Positions 33,132-44,480 of a stretch of 64,000 nucleotides of DNA are shown in pieces; positions within the stretch are counted from its first letter, which is position 1; every line of letters starts with the position of its first letter. The DNA lies in NCBI RefSeq assembly GCF_014356525.2, contig NC_052505.1, positions 9,488,171 through 9,552,170 on the forward strand. The letters run 5' to 3'. Below the pieces are notes generated by a model. It searched no databases. It was given only the letters and a program-made list of their open reading frames with translations, and was not told the DNA's origin. Source of the DNA: Nilaparvata lugens. Lineage: Eukaryota > Arthropoda > Insecta > Hemiptera > Delphacidae. The translations under genes were made by a program, and so were the position numbers.

Positions 33132-34975
33132 CATTCGCTTCCAACATATCTTTATTGCACTCTTTTTTCACTCACACATCACACATCAGAGGATTCTGTA
33201 TTATTATAGATTACGGATTTTCATTGGTAGGCCTACTATACTTGACTCCGTTAAATTTGAAAAAAAAATTATCATCACAAACTCTTGATGTTTTATTGTA
33301 CGGTTTAATACTGCTGTACTGCTTTTCCATAGAACAAACTTATTACACTCTCAACATCCCGTAACGTTTGTTAACCAAGTTCGAGAAGAGGCATAGATTG
33401 ATAGTACAAGTGCTCTGTCTCACAAAAAATGAGCAAACCAATTTTCTGAGACAAAAATAAACAAGTCAGTAAATAACGCTGAACTATTAACTAGTGATGA
33501 GGCAATGAAGGGCCGCCGCCGGGAGAGAAGAAAGCTCAGAACTGCACAAAGAGACTAAAACACGCAGGACTACAATCAGAGCAACTGCTCAAGCGAAAAA
33601 TACACTTTGGCACAGAAATTGTAACGTCTGTCTCCCGAGGACAAGTAATCACTGGCAACCACCATGGGGAGAGGAGAGGAGAGAGTAGACTTAGCCCGAG
33701 GCTCAAACTAGCGCGGTGATAAGAAACATTGTAGAGCAGAGAGAAAATAATTGTTTAAAACAAAGAAATTGCTAAGAAAGAATAGCAATTCCAATATTTC
33801 CACTCACTTTGATCCTTAAAGCTGAAGTCTGAAGTCAATCTTTTTCTCGAGCTATATTCTGAGTAAGAACCAAGTATTACTAGCAGCTTATGTAAATTTT
33901 CTTCTTACTATTTAAGTATGAAACAGTATTAGTTTCCATTCGAGATAAGCAAAGAAGATATGATCAGCTTAAACCCAATACAGTGGCGGACTCACAAGTT
34001 GAATCATGGACCGATTCACCCCATTCCACAGCATCAATACGGGACTATCCTTAGCAATAACATAAGTCAACCTTTTCAAATCATAATTTCTAATATTAGA
34101 GATACATAGGTCAGTTTAGGCTTTCTTCAACCTCGTCCATCCCGTAAAACGTAAAACTAGGGTTCAACTTGTCAGTTGTCCACATCAGTAGTTGAATGGT
34201 GTGAAACAGAATCTAGATGCAAATCACTGGTTTTTTTATATTTTCATACATGAGTCTAGAGTCTAAATTATAGCCTTTGCTAGAGCTTCAGAGTAGAACA
34301 GTATACAGTCATTCACAGATCAGTAACATGATGGTATTGTACTATTATCAACCAACATTACTTAGAACATGACGGAAACTACTGCAAATGACGGAAACTA
34401 CTGATTAAAAGGGCTTTTCCTTCGAAACTTATTGGAAATAATAATTTTCAATACCAATGAGACTCCATATCAAATTTCCACATTTACTTCTTGCCAGAAA
34501 AATGACCAAGCGCATGAGTTCTATATAACTATCTTACTACACTGAAATTAATGACTTGTAATCATAGAGAAAAGATAGGAAGATTACTCTTTATGTTTGC
34601 TATATTGTTATTTTTACAATTTTTCCCTTGGAATAAATCACATTTTACAAAAATAAATTATGTAATATCGGTATCTCACTCCATCACGATTATGGAAGGA
34701 CTTTATGAGAATTGGACAAATCTATGTTTTTCTGTTCTCTTCGAATCAGTAGAAACGAATCCCAATTTCATCCTGTATCATTTGATTTCAATTTCTACTC
34801 TCTCACCAGTTGACAAATAGAATGTATGACCAGAAGTCCCTTCAATATTCTCGCCATTAATTTCCAAATCACCTCATTTATATAATTAGTGTTTCAATTA
34901 CATTTTCATTATTTCGAGTCAATTGGTTTGATTCGCGGTCCAACCAACGATAAAAACATTTGACGATTTAAAATT
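33132..34975. other. 1.8 kb without a recognisable gene; GC-richer patch at 33,490-33,720
   Basis: The patch contains GGGCCGCCGCCGGGAGAGA and ACCACCATGGGGAGAGG but opens no long frame. It could be an untranslated exon or promoter. The rest is AT-rich; the 89-codon frame at 34,551-34,820 has no motif. Confidence 0.4.
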
Positions 34976-35260
34976 CGTTAAGCTTGGAAGACAGTTGTTA
35001 TAGGTGAAGTTGGCTAGGGGCAATTTGCGTAGCTCCGCAATGAATGGAACAGCTCGCTAATGAAAAGAGCTGTAACTGCCGCAACGAAAACGTCGTCGCG
35101 TGCCGCAACAAAAACGTCGTCGCGTGTCGTGTCGTGTCGTGCCTTGCCTCATCCGTCCGACCGCCACTAGCAATTTGTGCCCCTCCTCATACCAGTGCAA
35201 TAAAGCCGGTGAAATACAGTTGCTCTGCTTTGCTTGTGATCGTGATATCAAACGAGCCAA
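34976..35260 (+). other. CpG-rich patch with 24-bp and GTCGT repeats
   Basis: A 24-bp unit GCCGCAACRAAAACGTCGTC (plus GCGT) occurs twice in tandem at 35,078-35,125, followed by a short (GTCGT)n run at about 35,122-35,141. CpG is frequent here and scarce elsewhere in the window. Three overlapping frames are open (plus 35,044-35,316; plus 35,100-35,297; minus 35,057-35,260), the usual effect of GC-rich sequence. Possibly an unmethylated promoter-like patch or part of a repeat. Confidence 0.4.
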
Positions 35261-35697
35261 AACTGGACGGTCAAAGACTATTCATTCATTATTTTAATAT
35301 ACTCGTAAATAATTGAGGCTGTTTTGGTTTTTATGTTTTCTCCATTCAATGGGAATGGGAGAATAAATGGTTATAATATACAGTAACTTATAGATAGAGA
35401 GTAGAGTAGGTGTTTCCAATCTTATTTTTAGTAATCTGTCCGATTGTACGATTTTATCATGTGATTCTTCCAATTCAACTTTTTCTATAGCCCAATATTT
35501 CTTTGCCCCGACTCTAATAAGAGTTAATCTTCTAAATAAAATTTTGAAACCTTCAACAAGCCATATTAGAATAATTCTACCAATACAATAATTCACCATA
35601 TTAGAATAATTCTACTCAATTACCTTATAATTATTCTTCTTTTTAAGAATATAACTCACTGGTTTGTTCACTTCGTAAATTCCAGAGGAGAACAATT
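35261..35697. other. AT-rich stretch, nothing supported
   Basis: A minus-strand frame at 35,294-35,599 (101 codons) is AT-rich without motifs. TAGAATAATTCTACC-like text repeats at 35,566-35,617. Confidence 0.5.
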
Positions 35698-35882
35698 CTA
35701 GCGGAGAAAAGCAAAACTAACTCTAGCGACCAAAGCCACGCCCCAAATTCAACGAGCAGTCTCATTGGACGATCACTTCCATGAGACATTCTCAAGCTGC
35801 TCGCTTCCTATTCGTAGAGCTGTAAAGGTGGAATGGCAACTATTAAACTCATTGGACAATCATACAGCTCCTCGGTTTTGAA
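35698..35882 (+). repeat. Dispersed repeat, copy 2 (CCACGCCCCAAATTCAACGA core)
   Basis: Diverged relative of 14,528-14,735, with the same order of conserved blocks and an extra GTAGAGCTGTAAAGGTGG segment near 35,814. Confidence 0.7.
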
Positions 35883-37472
35883 GGCGTGCGATTCAGAAAT
35901 TTCTACATGTAGCCATTTCAATTTCAATTTATTGCCATGAGGAGTGTAAAACCTACTACATAGCGACCAAACAACCAAGAGAAAACGATTTTCCACTTAA
36001 GAATAATCAGAATGATTATAAGAATCTACGTCAGCGTACAATATTATACTTCAGTATAAAGTGAAGTACAAAAATGATATAAATGTTATGAATTATTCAG
36101 AGATTCGAAAAAAACCATAGAAATTCTACAGAACATGAAAACATTTGGCTGATGACTTCAAAATACAGAATATATTCTTCTATTTTTTGTGCAAATCTCA
36201 TTATTAATCAAAGAATTTCAGGGTGGGAGGGATGACACAAGAGATGTCAAACGAGATGGGAGGGAATTAAGTCCTTAATTGGTACAACGGTTGCGAATAA
36301 CCAGCCTAATAGGCTTTTAAGTTCGTCGGGTTTTCACCAAAACAAAGTAACTTATGCCTATTGATGCCTGTACTATCGAGTATCATTCAATTCAATTATA
36401 ATAATTTGAGGATATATTTTCTCCTGTAAGACAGCTATGGAAAGAACCTCTAGCTGCAGTTAATGTCTTAATGACTTGGAGTAGGTACTGACATTTTATT
36501 TCGAAACTTTTAATACCATGCTCATGACCATGCAATACCATGCTTCTAGACCTAGACAATGCCATTTCAGAATTGAAAATATTACAGCAGTAATGTAATG
36601 AACGGATGGTCTTATAGTAGACAAAGAGGAATCTCTGAGTAAACGTCGCGAGTGGAGTCTTCTAAAATGAGCTGGAAGCGACATAAAAAATAATTAATGC
36701 ATAGTTGGCTAGTCTCGTGAGCTTTAAGTAAGATGACGTCACACCAGGTAATAGAGCCAGCTATAAAAGACCCAAGTAACAGCAAAGGTGATGTATCGCT
36801 CTATAAAAAATCTTAATTGAGGTTCCGGGGAGTTAAACTTTCTTGCTAGACTGACATACAGAGAGAATACTGTAATCATGATTTTTAGTTTCGTGTTTCG
36901 GCAATTACGAACACTTCTCATGCTCTATGATGTGCCAAACACTGGGTACTTTGTAATTTATTTTTTCGGATAGTCATAATTCATTCTCATATTGTTCCAA
37001 ACTGTCAGTGTATTTTCAAGCACTAACACAGAATGTGAGCTCATTCTTCACTCTTGTATTATCAAAAGTATCGAAATTCATTTTTAGAGAAACTGTTCAG
37101 CTACTCTTATCAGAGTTCTATAATGTATTCTGTGCTCCTATTTATTTCAATATAGATAATAGTCCAGTTGGTAATCATATTTCCCATTTACCTGCTACGT
37201 TTTCACCCAAACTTGCCATTCCAATATTTTTTGGATGAGCAGATATAGAAGTGTTAAAAATGAAATAACATTTCATGAAACTATAAAACCGAAGTGAAAA
37301 TATCTGAAAAAACTTTAATGAGTTTTTACAGATCTTACAGATTATTTTTTACTTCAATAATTATTATCAATTTTATTGTTGGAAACTGTTTTTAATTTTG
37401 GATACTTCTTTATTTGATCATATGAAAAAATTGGAATGCCAAAGTTGAGGTGATAGAGTAGATAAATAAAAA
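35883..37472. other. 1.6 kb of AT-rich DNA without a recognisable gene
   Basis: Short frames only. CCATGCTCATGACC / CCATGCTTCTAGACC near 36,517 and 36,539 is a tiny local repeat. Confidence 0.5.
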
Positions 37473-37650
37473 CATATTACTAATGATTTATTGTTAACAT
37501 TATAATAAATGATAATTATTATTCTCAACTAAACTATTAATTTATTGGAAGTCTGCATCACGTATTACTAATGAATTATTGTTAACATTATAATAAATGA
37601 TAATTATTATTCTCAACTAAACTATTAATTTATTATAAGTTTGCATCCAC
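37473..37650 (+). repeat. ~87-bp tandem duplication
   Basis: Two nearly identical units with TATTACTAATGA(T/A)TTATTG...AACTATTAATTTATT, followed by a TTTGCATC / TCTGCATC boundary. AT-rich, non-coding. Confidence 0.9.
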
Positions 37651-37717
37651 TTCATCCTCCATCATTCTCTCTATTAACTCAATCGCTCTCATGTTCTCTC
37701 TCTCTCTCTTTTTGCAG

Positions 37718-37976
37718 ACAAGTAGTGATGGGTCGCGCGTGTGCCGTGTCACGCCACTTATGCACGGTCCATTCGTGGGACACGCCGCAGAACACAGAGC
37801 AGCAGAAGCCTCCTCATTCACAGCGGAAGATAACAAGATTGCCAATGGATGGTGAGGGGAAGTGGCGGAGTCAATTGCACGCCTTTTGCGCTGCAAAATC
37901 ACAACAAAAACATAATATTGGAGCAGCCGGCGGTCGGTTGCAGAGAAAACAGCACAGAAGAGCGATAATAAATTGA
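37718..37976 (+). other. GC-richer open frame after a splice-acceptor-like tract, possible exon
   Basis: A (TC)n run followed by TTTTTGCAG (ending 37,717) looks like a strong 3' splice site. The sequence after it is GC-richer than its flanks, and the frame with ATG at 37,728 stays open 82 codons to TGA at 37,976 (MGRACAVSRHLCTVHSW...). A GGTGAGG donor-like site at about 37,852 could end a shorter exon. The product is basic, Gln/His-rich, with no domain I know. The minus strand is also open (37,633-37,980), so coding is unproven. Confidence 0.3.
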
Positions 37977-38093
37977 ACACGCAGTACCAGGATGATAGGA
38001 GGGTTGAGGTAGCTTGGACTTACTTACGGTGGACTTCAATACTAAGAGTGGCCTCTCCTATGAAGCAAAATTCAACGGTGGACTAAAGCCGCG

Positions 38094-39389
38094 TTTACAC
38101 CGGAGTTGGCAACCAATGATTGCCGACATTTATCGGCAATTTTGAGTTGCACGCATTAAAACAACTGCAACTCGCATTGCCAACCGTAGTTGGAGACCGA
38201 TTTTGCGAGTTGGCAATCGAAATTTGGTTTTCCGACCGGAGTCGGTAAAGATCAAAGGCGGTTGCCAACCCCGTTGGCAATGCGAGTTGCAGCGCTAACT
38301 TGAGTTGCAACTTGAGTCTGCAACTACCCCGCTACCCCTCCCGCCAGTTGGCTCCACGTGGTCGCGCTGCGTCAGTTCCTCATTCAGCAGGCTAGTCGTC
38401 GTGACTTGTTGTTTTTGTTGTTTGGTTGTTGTTTGTGCTAGTGCAATGTAAGCTATAATGTAAGCTAAGCTATACATTACTCAAGCTAAGCTATATATTT
38501 CTTAAGCTATAGAGTTTCTTTGTTTGATTTGGAGTTTTTTTGATGTATACATTTATTTCTAATTTTATGAATTGTGTTACTTTGGAACATTAACTTAACT
38601 TTGTGTTCATATTTTATTAACAAGTCACTACCAGGTTGCAACTTTTTTTGTCTAGATTTATTAACAATTAACTTTTGTCTAGATTTATTCAACTCAGTGC
38701 ACAACGTAAACAAATAAAAGGAATCTAAAAATAACAATATTTAGTAATTTTCTTTCTTTGCTCACCTGTATGTTATCCTTCAGGAAACCTATAACAGCCT
38801 CACAAATCTCTGGCACTAAAATATATATCGCACTTTGGAAACTTTAAACAAATAACTGATGCTAGTATAAGAGTCGCCACTCGCCAAAAAGCGCAATGTA
38901 ATAGCCAATCTTTCTCGCACTGGAATTGCTTTCCTGTAGTTAGTATCCTGTTTACTAATTATGTGTCCAATACCAACAATTAAACTTTCAAAATCGTCAC
39001 TTGACATTCTTAAAAAGTTTTTTACACTGCCATCGCATCTCAATTCTCCCGTCAAAGGATCTGTATCATCTCGATTTAAAAGATCGCTGCCGCTATACTT
39101 TGCTCTTGCCTGCAATGAAGGTCGAACCCAGTATCTTCTCGGTTTTCTACATTTTGATAAAATAACACACGCTGCCGCAGCAAGAACAACCTCTTCAGCA
39201 CTCGACATTCTACATACTGTCTGATTTTCTACATACTGTAAAGTTTAGTTGCAAGTTGCAGGTTGCAGACCTAAAAACAAACTATGTGCCCAGGTTGCAA
39301 GTACAAGTTGCAGACTTCCATCGGCAACTAGCGTCTGCAATCGAAATTGGCAATTTTTTATTGCCAACTCCGGTGTAAACGCGGCTTTA
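38094..39389 (-). mobile_element. PIF/Harbinger DNA transposon, internally deleted
   Basis: Ends TAAAGCCGCGTTTACACCGG (38,094 on) and its exact inverse at about 39,365-39,389. Near the left end there are many sub-terminal copies of GTTGGCAA and GAGTTGCAAC in both orientations, which could bind transposase. The only coding part is the first ~150 codons of a HARBI1-like nuclease on the minus strand. The catalytic domain and the Myb-like partner gene are missing. Border triplets are TAA/TTA or CTA/TAG depending on where the end is set, so the 3-bp target copy typical of the family is not clean. Confidence 0.85.
38766..39208 (-). pseudogene. N-terminal part of a PIF/Harbinger (HARBI1-like) transposase
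   Basis: Opens at 39,208 with 130 codons. RRYWVRP at residues 24-30, FLRMSSDDFE at 65-74 and the block from RKAIPVRERLAITLRFLA to SYLF at 92-121 are typical of the N-terminal region of Harbinger nucleases. At 38,816 a stop ends the frame. One base earlier in phase the similarity continues (VPEICEAVIGFLKDNIQ), so a single-base deletion near 38,835 explains the stop. At 38,766 the next bases are GTGAGC, a good 5' splice site. No downstream exon with the DDE catalytic residues is present before the left TIR. The product cannot be active. Confidence 0.8.
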
Positions 39390-40340
39390 GAAACGAAGAA
39401 CTGCTACCTGTACTCAACTTTCATACCTATGTTATTAATTGTCCTGCAATGTGAAACATTTACATTTTTCTATGGAGCAGATGGGTGGAATGTCGATTTC
39501 TAATTTATGATTGTACTCAAACTGAGTTGTTACAATACCTACTATTACTTAATAATAGTAAGCAATAGTAGGTATTGGTTGTTATCAGTGTTATCTGGAG
39601 CAGATGATGTGTGGACTCTCGATTTCAAATTATGATTGAACTTAACTTGTGTGTGTTACTGTTATTTGTCCAGTGATGTGACTGATGAACTGATGTCACT
39701 GATGTGACTTTGTATGAAACAGATGATGGACTCTTGATTTCAAATTATGCTTTGATTATTAAAACCATTTCAAATTAAGGTTACTCCTTCGCACTAAAAT
39801 CGATAATGCTCATTATTCATGCAAAGTTATAGATGAATTTACATAATATAGACTAAGAAAATAACTATTGAACTGTATATGATATGAAAAAGCAATTTGT
39901 AATATAATAACTATAGATAATAATCATATTGTTATGCATCTACATAAATTGGCGGAGCTTTGGACATATCAATGTCCATTCTTTGGGAAGAATATTAAAA
40001 ATATCCTCCCCACTAACTCTCTACCAAAACGTTAATTTCGTTATTTAAACTAAGGATTTATTTATTAATGGAAATATTGTAAAAGTTTTAATCAATATGA
40101 ATATTGAAGAGAAAAAAAAACAGAAAATTGATAAAGTAAAATAATTATATAGGTAGATAAGATCAAATAATTGATTAATAAAATGAAGTAGGCTGAAAGT
40201 AGATCAGGGTTATCAAATTTCAGTAATATACAGCAGTATGCAGTGGATAATTGAAATAACATGAGTTTATATAATATATATATATATACAATTCGTTCTA
40301 TAACATGGTTTAAAGGTTTATATTGGTGGAATGGGTGAGG
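39390..40340. other. AT-rich stretch with ~120-bp degenerate repeat
   Basis: A phrase of the form CAGATG...TCGATTTCAAATTATG recurs at about 39,478, 39,601 and 39,720, a diverged three-unit tandem. The remainder is AT-rich without genes. Confidence 0.5.
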
Positions 40341-40361
40341 GATGGTTGTCATGTGATCGTT

Positions 40362-41846
40362 CTAGGGCCGGACAGTTTCAGTCATTTGTTCCAAAATATG
40401 TTTTTTTAAAGTCAGGTTGAAGCTCGCTCGGCTCTCGATAGACCTGATAGAAACAGGAAGTGTATTCCATGCACGACAGGCACTGACTAAGAAGGATTTT
40501 GTGAAAATAGTAGTTCGATGATTGGGTATCCTTAAAGTACTTTCTCCGGTTCTAGTATGTGAAGCATCTATCCTCCTACCTTCAGAGACAAATTTGAAAT
40601 CATCTTTAAAATAGTTCGGATTACCGTATTTCAAGATATCTCTAACAAGCTTGACTATTCGAAAAAGCCTCTGATCGGGAAGCTTCAATGTTGAACTAGC
40701 AATGTGGGCTGGGGTGATATGATCATGGCGTTGGAGAGAGTAGACGAAACGTAGACAATAATTTTGGCAACGCTGTAGTTTATCATTCAGAGTGACTTGC
40801 ATATCATTAAGAACAGAATTACAATACATTAAATGTGGGAAGATGAGAGATTGAACCAATAATAATTTAATGTTTCTAGGGAGGATATCGTGCATTTTCT
40901 TCAATGCATGCATGGCTGAGAATACCTTTTTACAAGTTTTGTTCACTTGTTCTGACCAGTCAAGAGTATTATTCATAATAATGCCTAAATTTTTAACTGA
41001 GCTACAGTAAGGAATGTCATTACCGTCTACACTAATTTTGTGAATCGATTCAAGGTCAATATTGTTTATAAGACGAGAATATCCAATTATAATGGGTTGT
41101 GTTTTGATGGGATTAAGCTTAAGGCCATTTTTCTTTGTCCATTCCACTATCGAATTGATATCCTGATTCATTATTCCAACTGTTTCATTAATTTTTGTTA
41201 TGGGACAGCTTAAATAGATTTGAAGGTCGTCTGCATAAGTATGGAAACTGGAGAATTTGATAATGGAAGAAAGGTCATTAGCATACAAAGTGAAGAGGAG
41301 AGGGCCTAAAATTGAACCTTGTGGTACTCCATGCATAACGTTTTTCCAAGTTGACTTTTTGTCACCGACAGATACACATTGTTTCCTACCTAATAGATAG
41401 GATTTAAACCAAACTAACGAGTTGTGACTGAAACCAAGAATAGCCAACTTATTCAGAAGGACTGTATGATCAACAGTATCGAATGCTTTAGAAAAATCAA
41501 ATAGGGTGAGGATGGTGCATTTTCTTTGGTCCATAGCTAACCTTATATCATCAGTGACACGAAGCAGAGCTGTCTCAGTTGAATGGAATTTTCTAAAGCC
41601 TGATTGAAAGTTATGAAGCTTACTATTGTTGTCTAGAAATTTTACAACTTGAGCATGAATGAGTCTTTCTAGCACTTTGGACAATGCAGGTAAAATACTG
41701 ATTGGTCTAAAATCCTCAACTTTATTGGGTGATGGAACTTTATTTAGAGGGCGAACCAGAGCAAACTTCCAGTTTTCAGGGAAAATGCCTTCTTCAAGTG
41801 ACTTGTTGAAAATGTATGTAATGGTTGGTAAAACAGCAAATAACAT
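40362..41846 (-). pseudogene. LINE ORF2, reverse transcriptase and C-terminal part
   Basis: 494 open codons. Reverse-transcriptase blocks appear in order: FRPIS at residues 46-50, DFSKAFDTVDH at 117-127 (first catalytic Asp), GVPQGSILGP at 173-182, and YADD at 204-207 (catalytic pair). The thumb and C-terminal region follow to the TAG/TAA-type stop at 40,362 (last residues ETVRP). It copies element RNA into DNA at a nicked chromosomal site. The first ATG of this frame is internal: the upstream frame (to residue ~425 of the next entry) runs into it through an apparent one-base deletion at about 41,855. All catalytic residues are intact, so only the frameshifts disable the protein. Confidence 0.9.
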
Positions 41847-41849
41847 CTT

Positions 41850-43069
41850 CTTGATAAATTAATAGGAATTTTGTCTACACCCGTAGCATTACTATGAATA
41901 CGTTGAATTGCTCTGAAAGTGTCTTCTTCTGAGATTGGATGGAAATGAAATTGATCAGTGATTGGTAAATCTAAGTTTGTAACCTGCTCTTCAAGATCAT
42001 CTATATGATTAGCAATGACAACTTCGTCGCGTTGGTTAGAGTGTGAAACGAAATGGTCATTTATATTATTCAATGGTAAGTCAATTTGTGGATTCGATTT
42101 CTGTTTGCCAAGCCCGAATTCTTTTATTCCCTGCCAAAGTGATTTAGAGTCTTGTCTATTGTTTGTCATAAACGAATTCAAGTACCTAATCTTTGAGTTC
42201 CGTAATTCCTGTTTAACCCTATTTCTAAGGCTCCTATACTCTATCAAACTGTCCAAGTCAAATGTCTTTTTAAATTTTCTATGTGCTTTGTCTCTACGTC
42301 CCATCATCTTAAGTATGTCTTCAGTCATCCACGGTACTCGTCGTTTTCTATTAATCCTCCTTGTCACATAAGGTGCATGTTTGTCATACAAAGTCAAAGT
42401 CCAATTCTCGAAAGTCTTGACCATGTCATCAACTGAGGGTAATGCTTCAATTTGATGCCATGGAGTCTGAGCCACATCAGTCAGGAAGGCGGCTTCATCA
42501 AAGTTTTTGAAGTCTCTATAAGTGATAATTTTCTGTTCTGGCTTGGGTATCTTATGGGAAAGTACACAGTAGATCAAATCATGTCTAGAAATAGCTGGGA
42601 CTGAGATTTGGCCTGCTTGAACAACCTCATTGGGATCACTAACAATGAGAAGGTCAATGAGTGTGTCTGATTCATTAGTATGATGAGTTGGATCGAGAGG
42701 TAAAATAGTCATGTTTAGGCATTGGAAAATTGTAGTCAGTTGAAAGTAGTCAAAGTTACGATTCGTCATGTTCAAGTCGGTGTTCATATCCCCCATAACT
42801 AGTATACGGTTATAACAAGGCATAAGAGAAAGCAAGGCATTTTCGAAATCTGTGAAATGACCTATTTTTGGTGGGCGATAACAGATACCAACGAGTAATT
42901 TATCAGTACTAGATAAGGATAATTCAAGTAGCATAAACTCTGGTCTGGAACAATACTCTTGTTTAGATGTGATTAAAACTTTTGTTTTGATACCATCTTT
43001 CACATAAATTGCTACACCCCCACAAGCTTTATTTAATCTATCATTCCGGAAAAGATTATATCCAGGCAA
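41850..43069 (-). pseudogene. LINE ORF2, endonuclease (C-terminal half) and linker
   Basis: Continues the endonuclease. GGVAIYVKD is at residues 17-25, RPP at 65-67, GDMNTDLN at 93-100 (the GDFN-type metal site), DLLIV at 139-143 and SRHD at 161-164 (the catalytic SDH-type motif). The next ~260 residues are the Lys/Arg-rich linker to the reverse transcriptase. The open frame formally runs on to 41,744, but similarity leaves it near 41,855 (VDKIPINL), where the reading shifts to the following frame. Only one base needs to be absent. Confidence 0.9.
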
Positions 43070-43074
43070 TGCAA

Positions 43075-43329
43075 CAAAATTGATGAAATACTAGGCTTCA
43101 AAAATGATTCGGAAATTCCGATTATATTGAAGTCCTGAAAACGGAAGATTGCTCTGAGTTCATCAATGTGGCAACTGAGGGATTGTACGTTAAGGTGAGC
43201 AGCCTTGAAAAGTTTTTTGAAAGAGTGGAGCTTATTTGCTAGAAACATACCTGCGTCATTATTACTATTATTGAAATAATCATACCTACTTGAGGGCGAG
43301 CGAGCTGACGTGTCAGTGAGAGGCATCAT
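43075..43329 (-). pseudogene. LINE ORF2, N-terminal part of the APE endonuclease
   Basis: The first ~85 residues of ORF2. HLNVQSL at 45-51 is the HxNxxSL-type motif at the start of the APE fold, and IIGISESFLKP at 69-79 carries the catalytic Glu. ATG ATG at 43,329 is the likely start; the preceding sequence is not open in frame with a recognisable domain. The frame shifts at a T run near 43,075, one base short, into the entry at 41,850-43,069. Confidence 0.85.
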
Positions 43330-43489
43330 GGAAGCAGCAGACCAATCGTGAACCGACCTCAGAACGACACATGACGGGGGAAATGGGGATGAAACTGATA
43401 AAACTTAACCTAAATGAAAAAGTCTCTTGATTCGAGTGCATTCAGTATGCCTTGACAGTTCGGCTCCCTTCACTATTTAAAGCACTAGT

Positions 43490-43830
43490 TCAAAAATTCA
43501 CTAAACACAATAAGATGTAGATGTGTGGAGTTTCGGTGATGAATAATCCTAATGGTGAATAAGATGAAGATTGAGGAAGAACTGGTAGTGGGAGATCTGG
43601 TCCAAGTGGAGATAGAGCGAGTAGGTATCCAGTAGTGGAAGAATCGGGTCCAAGTGGAGGTAGAGCGAGAAGGAATCCAGTAGTGGAAGATCGAGTCCAA
43701 GTGGAGACAGAGAGAGATGAAATCCAGTAGTGGAAGATCGTGTTCATGGTGGAGATAGAGCGAAATGGGATCCAGTAAAAACTGAAAAAGAGAAGAAGAA
43801 GCCAGCAGAAAAACGAAAAATCTTTGAAGA
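43490..43830 (-). repeat. 47-48-bp minisatellite, about four units
   Basis: Units begin GTGGAGRTAGAGCGA and contain ATCCAGTAGTGGAAGA (about 43,608-43,778). Two long minus-strand frames across it (43,485-43,886 and 43,490-43,840) read as Ser/Phe/Tyr-rich repeats and are probably by-products. It lies about 170-450 bp upstream of the LINE ORF2 start. It could be a 5' UTR with tandem monomers, but nothing proves the link. Confidence 0.8.
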
Positions 43831-44099
43831 AAGTTATCAATAGAGGAAAGATACATAATACAACTGATAATGAATAATATTCGCATAAAATTGAAGAGGA
43901 ATAGTATGATTTAATGTGGGAAAGAATCGAATATTATATGGATAAATATATGGATATTATAATATAATATATGGATATTAGTAGAAGGTAATCAGATAGA
44001 AAGAGAAAAGGTAGAAAGATAAATAGATATAGAAAGAGAAATAAACATTTGAACATGCTGGATAGCTAGTGGAAAAATCACAGGGAAAATAATGATAAT

Positions 44100-44465
44100 A
44101 ATAGGGAAGAAAAGAAGAGAAAGAAGGAATGTGCACAAATTGCGAAGAACTTATGAAACTGAACTATAGAATAAGAAATAGAACATCGCATTGTGATCTT
44201 GAATTAATCAAGGAGAGAAGAAAAAGAAGAAGAAGAAGAGAAGAAGAAGAAGAGAAGAGAAGAAGAAGAAGAAGAAGAAGAAGAAGAAAAGAAGAAGAAG
44301 AAGAAGAAGAAGAGAAGAAGAAGAGAAGAAGAAGAAGAAGAAGAAGAAGAAGAAGAAGAGAAGAGAAGAAGAAGAAGAGAAGAAGAAGAAGAAGAGAAGA
44401 GAAGAAGAAGAAGAGAAGAAGAAGAAGAGAAGAAGAAGAAGAAGAAGGAGAAGAAGAATAGAAAA
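44100..44465 (+). repeat. Long (GAA)/(GAAGA) purine tract
   Basis: About 240 bp of GAA with frequent AGAGAAGA phase slips (44,218-44,460), plus purine-rich flanks. Frames on both strands are artificial Glu/Lys/Arg or Ser/Leu/Phe strings. Such a mirror-type purine run can form triplex DNA in principle. Confidence 0.95.
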
Positions 44466-44480
44466 GAATAATAATCATCA

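Larger units (their letters stand above)
40362..43400 (-). mobile_element. Non-LTR retrotransposon (LINE), ORF2 region nearly complete
   Basis: Three consecutive minus-strand frames together give an ORF2 protein of roughly 990 residues: APE-type endonuclease, linker, reverse transcriptase and a C-terminal domain. The order and motifs fit the CR1/L2/Jockey group of arthropod LINEs. The clade cannot be fixed without a tree. The 3' side (40,100-40,361) is AT-rich with a short (TA)n near 40,275, possibly the tail. The 5' limit is uncertain. An ORF1 on the same strand 2 kb upstream (45,295-46,008) differs strongly in base composition, so I do not assume that it belongs to this copy. Long uninterrupted frames imply a young insertion. 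Confidence 0.85.

Noticed and set aside
43485..43886. 133-codon minus-strand ORF with repeated segments
   Set aside because: It is open because of the 47-48-bp minisatellite; both overlapping frames give equally repetitive products.
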